From positions 2,852,001 through 2,916,000 of the forward strand of contig NZ_JADJTF010000001.1 of NCBI RefSeq assembly GCF_016711335.1: DNA of 64,000 nt, given 5' to 3'. The position numbers and the translations under genes are program-made. Shown piece by piece: positions 1-9,167 of this stretch. Under the pieces are notes generated by a model, which saw only the letters and a program-made list of their open reading frames with translations, searched no databases and had not been told where the DNA came from. Every line of letters starts with the position of its first letter. The first letter of the stretch is position 1. This DNA comes from Thiofilum sp. Its GTDB lineage: Bacteria > Pseudomonadota > Gammaproteobacteria > Thiotrichales > Thiotrichaceae.

Positions 1-1
1 T

Positions 2-172
2 TCTAAATCATGTGCCAAATTATTGGGTATTTCGCCCACCACTGAACGTGTTCATCGCCGCAATATTTATCTCAAACTCAATATTTCATCCCAAGCGCAA
101 TTATTTAAATTATTTTTTGCTGCTTTATCGAGTGAGCAATTAGCTCAAGGGCTTGATCCCCTCATGCCATAA
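2..172 (+). CDS. LuxR-type regulator, C-terminal fragment
   Basis: Only the last 56 codons lie in the window; the gene starts upstream. The readable peptide has the second half of a LuxR/FixJ helix-turn-helix: CAKLLGISPTTERVHRRNIY is the recognition-helix region, followed by a 'KL..SSQAQLFKLFF' closing helix. This is a DNA-binding output domain; the sensing or receiver domain, if any, cannot be seen. It ends 14 bases before the stop of the convergent GlxA-type regulator. Target unknown. Confidence 0.7.
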   Translation, partial: SKSCAKLLGISPTTERVHRRNIYLKLNISSQAQLFKLFFAALSSEQLAQGLDPLMP

Positions 173-185
173 TCAATACCAGTAC

Positions 186-1226
186 TCAGCATAATCGTGC
201 TGACTTACGTAGCTCAGAGGGCTTTATCCCATAACGTGTTTTGAAGGCAACCGAGAAGTGTGCACTATTAGCAAAGCCTACTTCTAGAGCAATAGCGGTC
301 AGGTGTTGCTGCGTATATTGCAAAAGCCAATAAGCATTCGCCAAACGTTTATTTAAAATATATTGTTTTATCCCTATACCGACGTGAAGCTTAAATAAGC
401 GTCTTAGTTGGCGCTCACTTAGCTCTAACATATTAGCTAAATCATCTAGTAGTTGTTTATCACGATGATGACTTTCGATAAAGATCAAAGCGCGTTGAAT
501 ACGTGTGTCCTGAATGCGCAAGCTTAGCGCTGCACCACTGCTATTGAGGTGATCAAGGCGTGAGCGGGTAGTTAAGGTGATTTGATGTGTTACCTTCGCC
601 GCTCGTTCTGTGCCACAGTGCATCGTAATCAGAACATGCATAAAATTAAAAATGGAAGTACCACCCGGTACTGTGGCGCGTTGATTTTTAAGCAAATAAT
701 CTTCTTGTGTGGTCAAGGGTAGACGTGGAAAACGTTCAATAAAATCTTTACGATGATAAGGATGAATGCACGCAGTATGACCTTGCAACAAGCCCATTTG
801 AGCTAAGACAAAAACGCCCGTGCAAACGCCAACAATCATTACATTAGCATCAGCCGCCTGTTTGATGTACTCCCAATGTTGTTGAGGAGCCTGAGTGAGC
901 TGTTCTAAAAGTCCACCGACCACGAATAAATAATCAAATTGTTCGGGGGCAGGGTAATCCGCATCAGCTTCAATATTCGTGCCGCAACTAGCTCTACATG
1001 CGCTGCCCTTTTTACCTATAACTGACCATCGACAATAAATTTGGCGTGAGCGATCAGCTATATCGGCGGCATGCCTTAAGGACTCTATGATGCCCGTTAA
1101 GGACAGTAGCGGAAAACTTGGCCACAGCACGATAGCCACTTGTATTTCTACCCCTGTGGTATTCGTCGGTCTTTCTAATACGTTGGTTTGCATCTCGATC
1201 TCTGTGTCCGTTTTTTGTAAAAACAA
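186..1226 (-). CDS. GlxA-type AraC family transcriptional regulator
   Basis: The protein has two domains. The N-terminal part (about residues 27-200) is a DJ-1/PfpI-like amidotransferase fold with the nucleophile-elbow Cys in VGVCTGVFVLAQ. The C-terminal part (about 245-342) is an AraC/XylS double helix-turn-helix, with LSERQLRRLFK and the family signature VGFANSAHFSVAFKTRYGI. Members of this family usually activate nearby amino-acid or amine catabolism genes. The gene is divergent from the amidase, with only about 60-75 bases between, so it is the likely regulator of the amidase/AGCS/transaminase set; that is inference. A second in-frame Met at residue 12 is an alternative start. Confidence 0.85.
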   Translation of the reverse strand: MFLQKTDTEIEMQTNVLERPTNTTGVEIQVAIVLWPSFPLLSLTGIIESLRHAADIADRSRQIYCRWSVIGKKGSACRASCGTNIEADADYPAPEQFDYLFVVGGLLEQLTQAPQQHWEYIKQAADANVMIVGVCTGVFVLAQMGLLQGHTACIHPYHRKDFIERFPRLPLTTQEDYLLKNQRATVPGGTSIFNFMHVLITMHCGTERAAKVTHQITLTTRSRLDHLNSSGAALSLRIQDTRIQRALIFIESHHRDKQLLDDLANMLELSERQLRRLFKLHVGIGIKQYILNKRLANAYWLLQYTQQHLTAIALEVGFANSAHFSVAFKTRYGIKPSELRKSARLC

Positions 1227-1300
1227 GGCAAATTTACGAAATTTTTCAGTCTAGCACTGTTTGTAAAATACGAGAATACAAACAGTTGGTTAAAGTAAGC

Positions 1301-2737
1301 ATGAATACACAGTGGATGGATGCGAGTCATTTAGCACAGGCTATTCGACAAGGGGAGATGACCAGTACTCAAGCAGTCACCCAAAGTCTTGAACAGATTC
1401 AAAAATGGGATGGCTCTTTGCATGCCTTTGTGAGTACGTTTAATGACAACGCTCTAGCCATTGCCGCCGTTCGTGATGCTGAACAACGCGCAGGACATCT
1501 TCGTGGTGCTTTACATGGTGTGCCAATTGCCATTAAAGACCTATTCGATATAGCAGGTTATCCCACCCAAGCCGGATCTAAAAGTTTGCCCCCAGTGCTT
1601 GCAAAACAAACAGCTCATGCAGTAGCGCGTTTGGAAGCGGCAGGTGCAGTGGTGATCGGTAAAGCCCATACGGTTGAGTTTGCCTTTGGTGGATGGGGCA
1701 CTAATCCGGTATTGGGTGCGCCACGTAATCCTTATGATTTAAATGTACATCGCGTATCAGGTGGCTCTAGCAGTGGTTCAGCCGTTGCTGTGGCTAGTAA
1801 TATGGTAGCACTGGCCTTAGGGACCGATACGGGTGGCTCGATACGCATGCCGTCTGCATTGTGTGGTGTTTACGGTCATAAATCCTCAACAGGTTTGATT
1901 GGACGCAGCGGCCTGAAATTACTATCTAACACGCATGACAGCATTGGCACTATAGCGCGTAGTGTGCGTGATCTTATTTTAACGCTCCCAATTTTGGCAG
2001 AGTTCGACTTCAATGACCCCAGCTATACCCCACAGTTAACACTACTGCGACAAGTCCAACAGCTTGGGAAGCCACTTTATAATGCAACAACCCGTCCTTT
2101 TCGTCTTGCTACTTTAGAAGATGAAGCACTGGATGTGCTGCAAGCAGATATAAGGCAGATGTTTGAGAGTTCATTACGCCAATTAGAGCAATGGTATGGT
2201 CCTATTACCCGCCTAAGACTACCCGCCCCGTTAGCCAAACTGACTGAGCAAGCAGGTTTATTAATGTCTGCTGAGGCTTATAGCACCCTACATACGTTGA
2301 CAGAAGATGAAGCCTCTCCCATAGCACCAGTGATCAGAGCGAGGGTGAATAATGGGCGTGAGATCAGCGCTAAGCAATTGATAGCTATTTATCAGCAGCG
2401 CCAACAATGGCAAAGGCAATGGCAGTCTAGCTTTGCCCCCTATGATGCACTGGTCATGCCGGGTATGCCTGTAACGGCTTGTCCTTTGGATGCTGTCGAT
2501 GAAAACAGTCTGTTATTAGCCCTGTTTGGGCGCTTTGTAAATATGTTGGATTTATCATCAGTTGCAGTACCTATTGCACAGTCTAAGGAAGGGCTTCCAA
2601 TGGGCTTACAACTAATCGCTGCACATAATCATGATCATATCGCGTTAGAGTTGGCGTTGGCATTGGAGCAGCGCGGTATGAGCCGTTTTTTACCACCTGT
2701 AGGTTTGAGTTCTGAAGAGAGCCGTGCAGGTATTTAA
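1301..2737 (+). CDS. Amidase signature (AS) family amidohydrolase
   Basis: This is a full-length AS-family enzyme. Numbering from an upstream in-frame TTG at 1286, the catalytic Lys is in VPIAIKDLFDIAG (about residue 84), the Gly/Ser-rich signature GGSSSGSAVAVA holds the cis-Ser (about 161-163), and the nucleophile Ser is in DTGGSIR (about 185). These form the Ser-cisSer-Lys triad that hydrolyses carboxamides. I prefer the ATG at 1301 because the TTG adds only five residues and has no ribosome site, although the site before 1301 is also weak. The gene ends 23 bases before the AGCS symporter, so the two are probably co-transcribed. The substrate is not evident; uptake plus deamidation of an amino-acid amide would fit the neighbours. 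Confidence 0.88.
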   Translation: MNTQWMDASHLAQAIRQGEMTSTQAVTQSLEQIQKWDGSLHAFVSTFNDNALAIAAVRDAEQRAGHLRGALHGVPIAIKDLFDIAGYPTQAGSKSLPPVLAKQTAHAVARLEAAGAVVIGKAHTVEFAFGGWGTNPVLGAPRNPYDLNVHRVSGGSSSGSAVAVASNMVALALGTDTGGSIRMPSALCGVYGHKSSTGLIGRSGLKLLSNTHDSIGTIARSVRDLILTLPILAEFDFNDPSYTPQLTLLRQVQQLGKPLYNATTRPFRLATLEDEALDVLQADIRQMFESSLRQLEQWYGPITRLRLPAPLAKLTEQAGLLMSAEAYSTLHTLTEDEASPIAPVIRARVNNGREISAKQLIAIYQQRQQWQRQWQSSFAPYDALVMPGMPVTACPLDAVDENSLLLALFGRFVNMLDLSSVAVPIAQSKEGLPMGLQLIAAHNHDHIALELALALEQRGMSRFLPPVGLSSEESRAGI

Positions 2738-2760
2738 TCAAGCAAAGACGAGGAGCAACA

Positions 2761-4188
2761 ATGGAAACAGTACACAGCCTGTTTAAGATACTGGAAGACT
2801 TAACCTGGGGGCAGTCACTCATTCCCATTTTGGTGGTTTTTGGCATATTCATGACGATTGTGACTGGTTTTGTCCAGTTTCGTTTTTTTAAACGCATGTT
2901 TAGAGTATTACTTCCCAAAAATCAGTTTTCTGATCCTAACAAAATTAGTGCAAGACAAGCCTTATTAGTCTCCGTTGGTGGACGTGTCGGTGGAGGGAAT
3001 ATCGCCGGTGTTGCAGTAGCGATTACTATAGGTGGTCCGGGTGCAGTATTTTGGATGTGGCTTATCGCTTTAGTAGGTATGGCAACCAGTTTGGTTGAAT
3101 GCACTTTAGCACAGCTTTATAAGCGTTCTTTGCCTGATGGTACTTACCGTGGTGGTCCTGCGGGTTATATTCGCTATGGTTTAGGTGATCAATACCGTTG
3201 GTTGGCCGTTGTTTATGCTATTTGTTTGTTAGCCTCCTTTGCTTTAGGTTTTAATGCGTTCCAAGGTAATACCCTTGCAGGTGCTGTGCATAATAGTATG
3301 GGTATTGATCGTTTATGGACAGGTATTTTCTTAGCGCTTCTAACCGCATTTATTGTATATGGTGGTATTAAACGCATTGCTAAAGCTTCCGATATTATTG
3401 TTCCCGTGATGGCACTCACTTATTTAGCCTTTGCAATAGTTGTCATTTTATTAAACATTACTCAAGTACCAGATGTCATTGTTAGCATTGTTACTAATGC
3501 CTTTGGTTTGCAAGAAGTAGTCAGTGGTGGTATTGGCGCTGCGATTGCACAAGGTTTAAGACGTGGTTTGTTCTCTAATGAAGCAGGTTTGGGTTCAGCG
3601 CCTAATGTGGCTGCTACCGCTTATGTACGCCATCCAATTAGTCAAGGTATTACCCAGTCACTATCAGTATTCATTGATACCATAATCTGTACTGCTACTG
3701 CCTTTGTAATCTTGTTGAGTGAAGTTTATGTACCGGGTGCTAGCATCGATGGAATTGTGTTAGCCCAGCAAGCGTTTGTGTCTCACTTTGGAGTTTGGGC
3801 GCAACACTATTTAACCTTCGCCATTTTACTGTTTGCCTTTAGTTCCGTTATCTACAACTACTATTTAGGCGAAGTCGCGATGGCTGAAATCTCTAAACAT
3901 CCGCTAGCTTTACATGTGCTTAGAATTGCTATTATTGGAGTGCTTTTCCTCGGTGCGGTAGCGCCCAATGCGACCTCGGTATTCTTCTTCTCTGATCCAT
4001 TGATGGGTATTTTAGCTCTAGTGAACTTAATGGCGATTTTGATGCTATTCCCTGTTGTGATGCGGGTATTAAACGATTATCGCCAGCAGTTAAAAGCAGG
4101 ACATGAGCGTCCTGTCCTCAACCCTGAGGATTTCAGTGATCTGAATTTAGATAGAAGTGCTTGGAAACCTAAAGAGCAAATGCCTTAA
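2761..4188 (+). CDS. Alanine/glycine:cation symporter (AGCS) family protein
   Basis: The 475-residue inner-membrane protein has about ten hydrophobic segments. It carries AGCS hallmarks: GGRVGGGNIAGVAVAI near residue 75, the following GPGAVFWMW, and GLRRGLFSNEAGLGSAPNVAA near residue 270. Family members import alanine or glycine, some of them the D-form, with Na+ or H+. The start has a clear ribosome site (GAGGAGCAACA before ATG). It sits between an amidase and a D-amino-acid transaminase, which suggests one uptake-and-catabolism unit for (D-)alanine or a related amino acid. The actual substrate is inference. Confidence 0.92.
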   Translation: METVHSLFKILEDLTWGQSLIPILVVFGIFMTIVTGFVQFRFFKRMFRVLLPKNQFSDPNKISARQALLVSVGGRVGGGNIAGVAVAITIGGPGAVFWMWLIALVGMATSLVECTLAQLYKRSLPDGTYRGGPAGYIRYGLGDQYRWLAVVYAICLLASFALGFNAFQGNTLAGAVHNSMGIDRLWTGIFLALLTAFIVYGGIKRIAKASDIIVPVMALTYLAFAIVVILLNITQVPDVIVSIVTNAFGLQEVVSGGIGAAIAQGLRRGLFSNEAGLGSAPNVAATAYVRHPISQGITQSLSVFIDTIICTATAFVILLSEVYVPGASIDGIVLAQQAFVSHFGVWAQHYLTFAILLFAFSSVIYNYYLGEVAMAEISKHPLALHVLRIAIIGVLFLGAVAPNATSVFFFSDPLMGILALVNLMAILMLFPVVMRVLNDYRQQLKAGHERPVLNPEDFSDLNLDRSAWKPKEQMP

Positions 4189-4214
4189 AAGCTGAACTTC
4201 AATTATTTTAGTGA

Positions 4215-4259
4215 CCCTTTAAAGCCGTGGCATTGATTCATAGCCACGCTTTTAAAGGG
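4215..4259 (+). terminator. Long imperfect hairpin between symporter and transaminase
   Basis: The arms are CCCTTTAAAGCCGTGGC and GCCACGCTTTTAAAGGG, separated by an 11-base loop, with one bulge. There is no T-run directly after it, so it may be a processing or attenuation structure rather than a classical terminator. It lies 34 bases upstream of the transaminase start. Confidence 0.5.
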
Positions 4260-4292
4260 GAGCCTTTAGCACAAGACGAAATAAGGTAAAAA

Positions 4293-5150
4293 ATGCGCGC
4301 AGTTTATATTAATGGTGAGTACTTACCAGAAGATCAAGCCAAGGTATCCGTTTTTGATCGTGGCTTTTTAATGGCAGATGGGGTTTATGAGGTTACTTCA
4401 GTTGTTGCAGGAAAACTGCTTGATTTTGAGGGGCATTTAAAGCGTTTGCAGCGTTCGTTAAATGCTTTAGATATGGCAATGCCGTTAACTAGAGAAGAGT
4501 TTCTAGCTATTCATCGCCGCTTATTAGAACTCAACCAGTTACAAGAAGGATTGATATATTTACAAGTCACTCGCGGTAATCCCAAGGATCGAGACTTTGC
4601 ATTTCCTGATCCAAACACCCCTAATACGGTTGTGTTATTTACTCAAAGCAAAGAGCTATTGGGTAGTGCAATCGACACTTATGGCTTGAAAATTATTAGT
4701 ATTCCTGATTTACGCTGGGGTAGACGTGACATCAAAACGGTACAATTGCTTTACCCTTCTATGGGAAAAATGCAAGCCAAAGCAGCAGGATGCGACGATG
4801 CTTGGATGGTAGACAATCAAGGCTATGTGACCGAAGGAACCGCCAGTAATGCATATATTATTAAAGACCGGACGCTCATTACTCGTGATTTAAGTCATTC
4901 TATCTTAGCGGGTATTACACGCGCTGCCCTATTGGGTTTCGCGGATAAAATGGGTTTAGCAATACAAGAGCGCCCCTTTACTGTTGCAGAAGCACAGGAT
5001 GCGGATGAGGCTTTTGTCACAGCGGCTACCAGTTTTGCTTTAGGAGTGGTGGAAATCGATGGAATAAAAATCGGCACTGGCGAGGTTGGACTCATAACCG
5101 CGCAATTGCGTCAGATTTACATCCAAGAAAGTTTAAAACACGCGCTTTAA
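4293..5150 (+). CDS. dat: D-amino-acid transaminase (PLP fold type IV)
   Basis: The 285-residue class IV aminotransferase matches the family's usual length. The N-terminus MRAVYINGEYLPEDQAKVSV followed by FDRGFLMADGVYEV is characteristic. The PLP-binding Lys is in RRDIKTVQLL (Lys148), and VTEGTASNAY supplies the conserved Glu (181) facing the cofactor nitrogen. It interconverts D-alanine and 2-oxo acids with D-glutamate, feeding peptidoglycan precursors or D-amino-acid catabolism. It follows the AGCS symporter after a hairpin. A branched-chain or 4-amino-4-deoxychorismate specificity is less likely, given the close fit to D-alanine transaminase motifs. Confidence 0.85.
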   Translation: MRAVYINGEYLPEDQAKVSVFDRGFLMADGVYEVTSVVAGKLLDFEGHLKRLQRSLNALDMAMPLTREEFLAIHRRLLELNQLQEGLIYLQVTRGNPKDRDFAFPDPNTPNTVVLFTQSKELLGSAIDTYGLKIISIPDLRWGRRDIKTVQLLYPSMGKMQAKAAGCDDAWMVDNQGYVTEGTASNAYIIKDRTLITRDLSHSILAGITRAALLGFADKMGLAIQERPFTVAEAQDADEAFVTAATSFALGVVEIDGIKIGTGEVGLITAQLRQIYIQESLKHAL

Positions 5151-5191
5151 GTAATTAAATCATTAAAATTTCTTTCTCTGTTCCCAACTTT

Positions 5192-5248
5192 CCCAACCCT
5201 ACTCCTCCTCTACTCACTTTGAGCACTCCTTGGGTTGGGTCTTTTTTT
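5192..5248 (+). terminator. Probable rho-independent terminator after the transaminase
   Basis: CCCAACCC pairs with GGGTTGGG across a loop of about 32 bases, and the second arm runs into TCTTTTTTT. The long loop is unusual, but the G/C arm and T-run are correctly placed for the plus-strand genes. Confidence 0.55.
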
Positions 5249-5333
5249 GTTAGTGCTAGCTAACGCTAAGCCACTATTTAAAAGACTGATTTCTTTAGTT
5301 TAGATATAACACCCAAACTTTTTTATCCATCAT

Positions 5334-6248
5334 TTAAGCTTGAGCGCTACAACCAAAATACCGCGCCCGTTCTACGATTTCCTTAGCCCAGCGTTGGTGA
5401 GTAGAAGGTTCACACATAGCCCCCTCAAATTGAAATACCGCTGGCATAGAGTGATCTAAAATCCGCTGTGCCGTAATGAAATCTTGTGCATCGACTTGTA
5501 ATGCTTGATGAATAATCGGTATTTGACGCGGGTGTATCACGGTTTTACCGACTAAACCATGTAATAAATCGCGTTGTATTTCCACTTGTAATAAATCTTG
5601 GTTGCTAAAGCAATCAAATACGGGGGCCGTCAAATAAAAATCATGCGGGATAAATTGGCTGACTAGCATAGCCACCACGTATCCTAAAGGGCCATCGTAT
5701 AAAGTATGCGCTCGACTATGACGCAGCTTTAAACACGACAATAAGTCATTGCCGCCAATTCTGAGTACTAAAATCTTTGCTCTTAAGGGGTGATCATGCA
5801 GTATTTCGCGCAATTGATGTACTTGTACCGCATCCAATAAGGCTTTGGTTTCCAATGTGGGCATATACACCCAATGCTCAGGGGCGAAATCCAATACCGT
5901 GCTCCATGTATGCAGCGTGTATTGATCAAATTTGGGTAATACTAAACCATCGATTAGGTCAATATGAGGCAGGTCTAATAGTTGCGTGATCATCGCACTA
6001 TAGCGCGGACGAATAAATACCAGTGGGCGCTTATCAGGCGCTAGGTTTGCATATGCCCACTGCTCTAAGCAGTGAGTAATATTGTGAAAGGCTGCCTGTA
6101 ATTCATGTTCTTTAATCGCATCTTCTAAACAAATTACCATAGAGCGCAAATCATGAATTTTATTATGCAAAATAATATCTATTAGGTCGTGACGCGTAGC
6201 AGGCACATAAAGGGTTGCGCCCAATTGATAAGGGGAAATAGGGTTCAT
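5334..6248 (-). CDS. HpcH/HpaI (CitE-like) lyase of the Ter metabolite module
   Basis: The 304-residue protein has a TIM-barrel CitE-like sequence. Visible motifs are GATLYVPATR at the N-terminus, MVICLEDAIKE (the acidic metal-site strand), PLVFIRPR, IDGLVLPKFD, YMPTLET, ILVLRIGGNDLL and GKTVIHPRQIPII near the C-terminus. CitE-type enzymes cleave or condense CoA thioesters or 2-oxo acids with Mg2+. Here it is the last gene of a tight four-gene run (PRTase, HAD, StiP-like, lyase) with 4-base overlaps, matching the biosynthetic module described with Ter proteins by Anantharaman, Iyer and Aravind. The substrate is unknown. Confidence 0.85.
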   Translation of the reverse strand: MNPISPYQLGATLYVPATRHDLIDIILHNKIHDLRSMVICLEDAIKEHELQAAFHNITHCLEQWAYANLAPDKRPLVFIRPRYSAMITQLLDLPHIDLIDGLVLPKFDQYTLHTWSTVLDFAPEHWVYMPTLETKALLDAVQVHQLREILHDHPLRAKILVLRIGGNDLLSCLKLRHSRAHTLYDGPLGYVVAMLVSQFIPHDFYLTAPVFDCFSNQDLLQVEIQRDLLHGLVGKTVIHPRQIPIIHQALQVDAQDFITAQRILDHSMPAVFQFEGAMCEPSTHQRWAKEIVERARYFGCSAQA

Positions 6249-7315
6249 ACTGCTTTCTTAATTATGGTTATGGCTCGATAGGGGGCAATTTCCTGACCGA
6301 GTACTTCAAAACTTATATTATAGTGCTTGGCTAAATGCTTAAGTACTTGCAATTGTGGATCATTGGGGTTTTGGACTAAAATTCGTTCAGGTACACGACG
6401 CATCACAGCGCGTGTTGCCTCGGCAATACCGGTTTTAATCCGATTGAGATTACTAATGGCATAGCGTGCTTGAATCCATTGCAAGGTGTTTTGACTTTGA
6501 GTGTGTAGCTCAGCACGTAAAGTATCAGACCAAGTGAGTGGAGTAGTCTCAGTTAGCGTTTTACGTAAGGAGTCAATGGTTTCAATTAAGTATTGGCTCA
6601 CGTCATAAGGCGCTAAATGCTCGTAATATAAACACTGATGCCACCCACCCTCTTCGCTTAAGATCGAACGCGAAATTAACCCTGATACGGTTGCACCTAA
6701 TACACTAAAGGGTATCAACCAATCTTCGCCTGATGCGGCTAACCATGCTTTTCCAGTAGGATCAGCGAGTACCACAAACGGAATAGTGTGCCCCGCATAA
6801 AAGGGACGTAATGAGCGCTCTAACTCGGTATGAATCGCGCCTTTGCCCACCCAGCCATCGACATACACCAGATCGTTTATATCATGTCGCTCCCTGATCC
6901 AATGGAGTGCGGCACTATCAATGCCTTTATCACGAATAATGCTAATACCGTAATGAGTACTCTCTACTTCTAAATCACGTAAGGCTCGTAGCAGCAGCAC
7001 GCCTAAAGGTATTCCCGCACGTACAAAACTCACCAATACTATCGGACGATTCGGGCGGCGTTGCTTTAGCGCTAAAGCTAGTGCTTGCACTTCAGTGGCT
7101 AGACGTAGTGCACCTTGATCTAGGGCTTGTTCAAATAGTGCTTGATGCTCAAGGCTGGGGGCGGATTCCACACTAATCATTTGTGAGTAATGTTTTTGTC
7201 CGCTTTGAATTAAGCGTTCTTTTTCTTGCACTTCCGTGCTAGCCATTTGAGTCAAACGTAATAAGAATGTGACATCCTCCGCTTGATAAGAGCCATGTAA
7301 ATGCGTGGGTATCAT
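6245..7315 (-). CDS. StiP-like protein with C-terminal PELOTA-type domain
   Basis: The N-terminus (HGSYQAEDVTFLLRL, then KERLIQSGQKHYSQMI) is typical of the family annotated as cysteine protease StiP or PRTase_1. A Rossmann-like core follows (PIVLVSFVRAGIPLGVLLLRAL, about residues 95-116). The last 60 residues (RILVQNPNDPQLQVLKHLAKHY onward) resemble the PELOTA RNA-binding domain found in these proteins. It overlaps the upstream HAD gene and the downstream lyase gene by 4 bases each. The family is known from the Ter-associated nucleoside-like metabolite module; its reaction has not been shown to my knowledge. Confidence 0.82.
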   Translation of the reverse strand: MIPTHLHGSYQAEDVTFLLRLTQMASTEVQEKERLIQSGQKHYSQMISVESAPSLEHQALFEQALDQGALRLATEVQALALALKQRRPNRPIVLVSFVRAGIPLGVLLLRALRDLEVESTHYGISIIRDKGIDSAALHWIRERHDINDLVYVDGWVGKGAIHTELERSLRPFYAGHTIPFVVLADPTGKAWLAASGEDWLIPFSVLGATVSGLISRSILSEEGGWHQCLYYEHLAPYDVSQYLIETIDSLRKTLTETTPLTWSDTLRAELHTQSQNTLQWIQARYAISNLNRIKTGIAEATRAVMRRVPERILVQNPNDPQLQVLKHLAKHYNISFEVLGQEIAPYRAITIIKKAV

Positions 7316-8046
7316 AATAGTTGCCTCCCAATCTGACTCTGAGGAGGAAAGGCAGCAAAATCACATAAGCGCATAAACCCCAAGTCTGAAGTGCTATCGC
7401 CTAAGCCCAAAATCGGTACACGCCCGTATTGTATTTGATGGCGACGAATAATCTCAGCACTCGCGGCTTGTTTATTAACAGGGTTTGGAATTAGCGCTAA
7501 ATTATTAGCGTTTTGATGCATATAAAAGCCGCTCCAGTCGAGTTGAGTCTGGAGGTGTTGCCATAAAACCTCTAATTCTTCTGTTTTGGCTTGAATACTT
7601 TTAATCACTAAATAGGCGTGCCAATCTGCAATGCCCTCGATCCAGCCGCGTAGCTGCAAATCAAGGCTCAGACCTAAATCGAGTATTTGCTGGAGTAGAT
7701 CAGGGATACGCGCTTGATAGGCATGCAAAGCATTTTGCATCTGCGCATGCCATGTTAAATCAAGTGTATAGTCAGGTCGTAAAATCGCCGCACCATGTAA
7801 ACATACCGCACTCTGCTGAAATGGAATTTGCACCCGTTTAAACGATTCAATCCCACGAGCGGTGACTGGAATAAGCGTGGTGTGCTGCAAAGCCCATTGC
7901 ACAAAATCATATTGCCACGGATGCATAAAACTTAAGGGCTTACCCTCAGCATTATTCGCCGCTAAGATTTTGGTCGCATCAGGCGGCATTTTACGAGCGG
8001 TTTGAATCAGGGTGTCGTCAATATCGGTCAGCATCAAAGGTTTCAT
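7312..8046 (-). CDS. HAD-superfamily phosphatase of the Ter module
   Basis: HAD motif I is LTDIDDTLIQT, with nucleophile Asp8 and acid/base Asp10. Motif II is the Thr in LIPVTARG, and motif IV is GLGDSTSDLGFM. The cap between them has a Cof/sucrose-phosphatase-like layout, and the 244-residue length fits small-molecule phosphatases. It is translationally coupled to the PRTase upstream (overlap 8043-8046) and the StiP-like gene downstream (7312-7315). In this module it is expected to dephosphorylate the sugar-phosphate product of the PRTase or a nucleotide-like intermediate; that is inference from context. Confidence 0.85.
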   Translation of the reverse strand: MKPLMLTDIDDTLIQTARKMPPDATKILAANNAEGKPLSFMHPWQYDFVQWALQHTTLIPVTARGIESFKRVQIPFQQSAVCLHGAAILRPDYTLDLTWHAQMQNALHAYQARIPDLLQQILDLGLSLDLQLRGWIEGIADWHAYLVIKSIQAKTEELEVLWQHLQTQLDWSGFYMHQNANNLALIPNPVNKQAASAEIIRRHQIQYGRVPILGLGDSTSDLGFMRLCDFAAFPPQSQIGRQLL

Positions 8047-9164
8047 GGATAAAACTCCACGACTTCAGCGTTGAGTGCTTGAACTAGGTTTTGATCGAGC
8101 AAGTATTGCGGTGTTTCGGTACAAAGCAGGATACGGTCATAGTGCTCAGGGATAACATTATATAAAAAGTTAGCAATACCCTGTCCGTAATTATCGTGGA
8201 TGCAATAGCGCGTTTGTATGCTATGCCCTAAAGCTATCGGGGAACGGGTAGTGGCACTGAATTTAACCTTTGCGCCTTGTTGTTCTAAATATTCCGCTAG
8301 TAAAAACGGTGGCCAGACAAACTCACCTGTGCCTAATACTAGGATTTTTTCATTAGGTGTGACGCGAGTGTTAACTACTATTTTAGGTAGAGTATGAGCG
8401 CTTACCCCTAAACGTGCCCAATCCTGTTCTGGTTTGGCTTGCCATTCACCCGTGCCTAACACATCAACATGCGGCATGTCTGGGGGCGGATTGCCATTAC
8501 TGTCCCACTGCCAGTGACCTTGCAATAAATTAATGCTTTGCACATTTGTACCTAGGCTATTCGCTGCTTGACCGCCAGACCAATCGGTCAGTGTCACTAT
8601 GACTATACGCTCAAAAGCACCTAAGCCTTTACTCTTTAAAGCCTGAACTAGGTTAGCAAAAGTCTTACCTGTAGAGGCCTCATCATCCACTAGCACTAGG
8701 GTTTTCGCTTGTTTTAACAGGGCTTGGTGCTCTAATGATTGTGGGTAATGCAGTACTTGTTGGGTGGCGTGGCTGTGTTCTTCTTCAAATTCGACCAAAA
8801 GTGGCTGATATAAAGGGTGGCGGGTGGTGCATAAATAAACACTTTCAGGATAACGCTGACTTAAAGCTTGATGTACGCCCGCACCCAAAGCAATCGCGGT
8901 TTCAGCCATACCAATGACTAGCAGAGGTTTAGGTAAATCATTGGGAACTAAGGAGGCTAAAGTATCCGTTGCTGCTCGCATTGTGGAAGGTGCTACCGGA
9001 ATATGTCGCCCTAATACTTTAGAGACAAATAAAAAAGAGCGTTTAGGATTACGACGCTCAGCAAAACCGAATAAATCATGGGGGGTATAGGTACTATGAT
9101 CCGATTCAATAGCTAGGGTTAAAGTACCTGTGCTTAGTTTTACGTGTTGGGTGTCTATGGGCAT
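8043..9164 (-). CDS. Phosphoribosyltransferase with C-terminal TRSP domain
   Basis: Residues about 25-200 form a type I PRTase with the PRPP-binding loop LVDDEASTGKT at 158-168. The C-terminal domain carries the sequence that names the TRSP family: TTRSPIALGHSIQTRY near residue 305, then DNYGQGIANFLYN. This PRTase_2-TRSP architecture is a marker of the Ter-linked biosynthetic module. The enzyme is expected to join a base-like group to, or remove it from, phosphoribose. It is first in the overlapping run toward the CitE-like lyase and starts 4 bases after the TerD-protease gene, so all five minus-strand genes probably form one operon. Confidence 0.87.
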   Translation of the reverse strand: MPIDTQHVKLSTGTLTLAIESDHSTYTPHDLFGFAERRNPKRSFLFVSKVLGRHIPVAPSTMRAATDTLASLVPNDLPKPLLVIGMAETAIALGAGVHQALSQRYPESVYLCTTRHPLYQPLLVEFEEEHSHATQQVLHYPQSLEHQALLKQAKTLVLVDDEASTGKTFANLVQALKSKGLGAFERIVIVTLTDWSGGQAANSLGTNVQSINLLQGHWQWDSNGNPPPDMPHVDVLGTGEWQAKPEQDWARLGVSAHTLPKIVVNTRVTPNEKILVLGTGEFVWPPFLLAEYLEQQGAKVKFSATTRSPIALGHSIQTRYCIHDNYGQGIANFLYNVIPEHYDRILLCTETPQYLLDQNLVQALNAEVVEFYP

Positions 9165-9167
9165 TGA

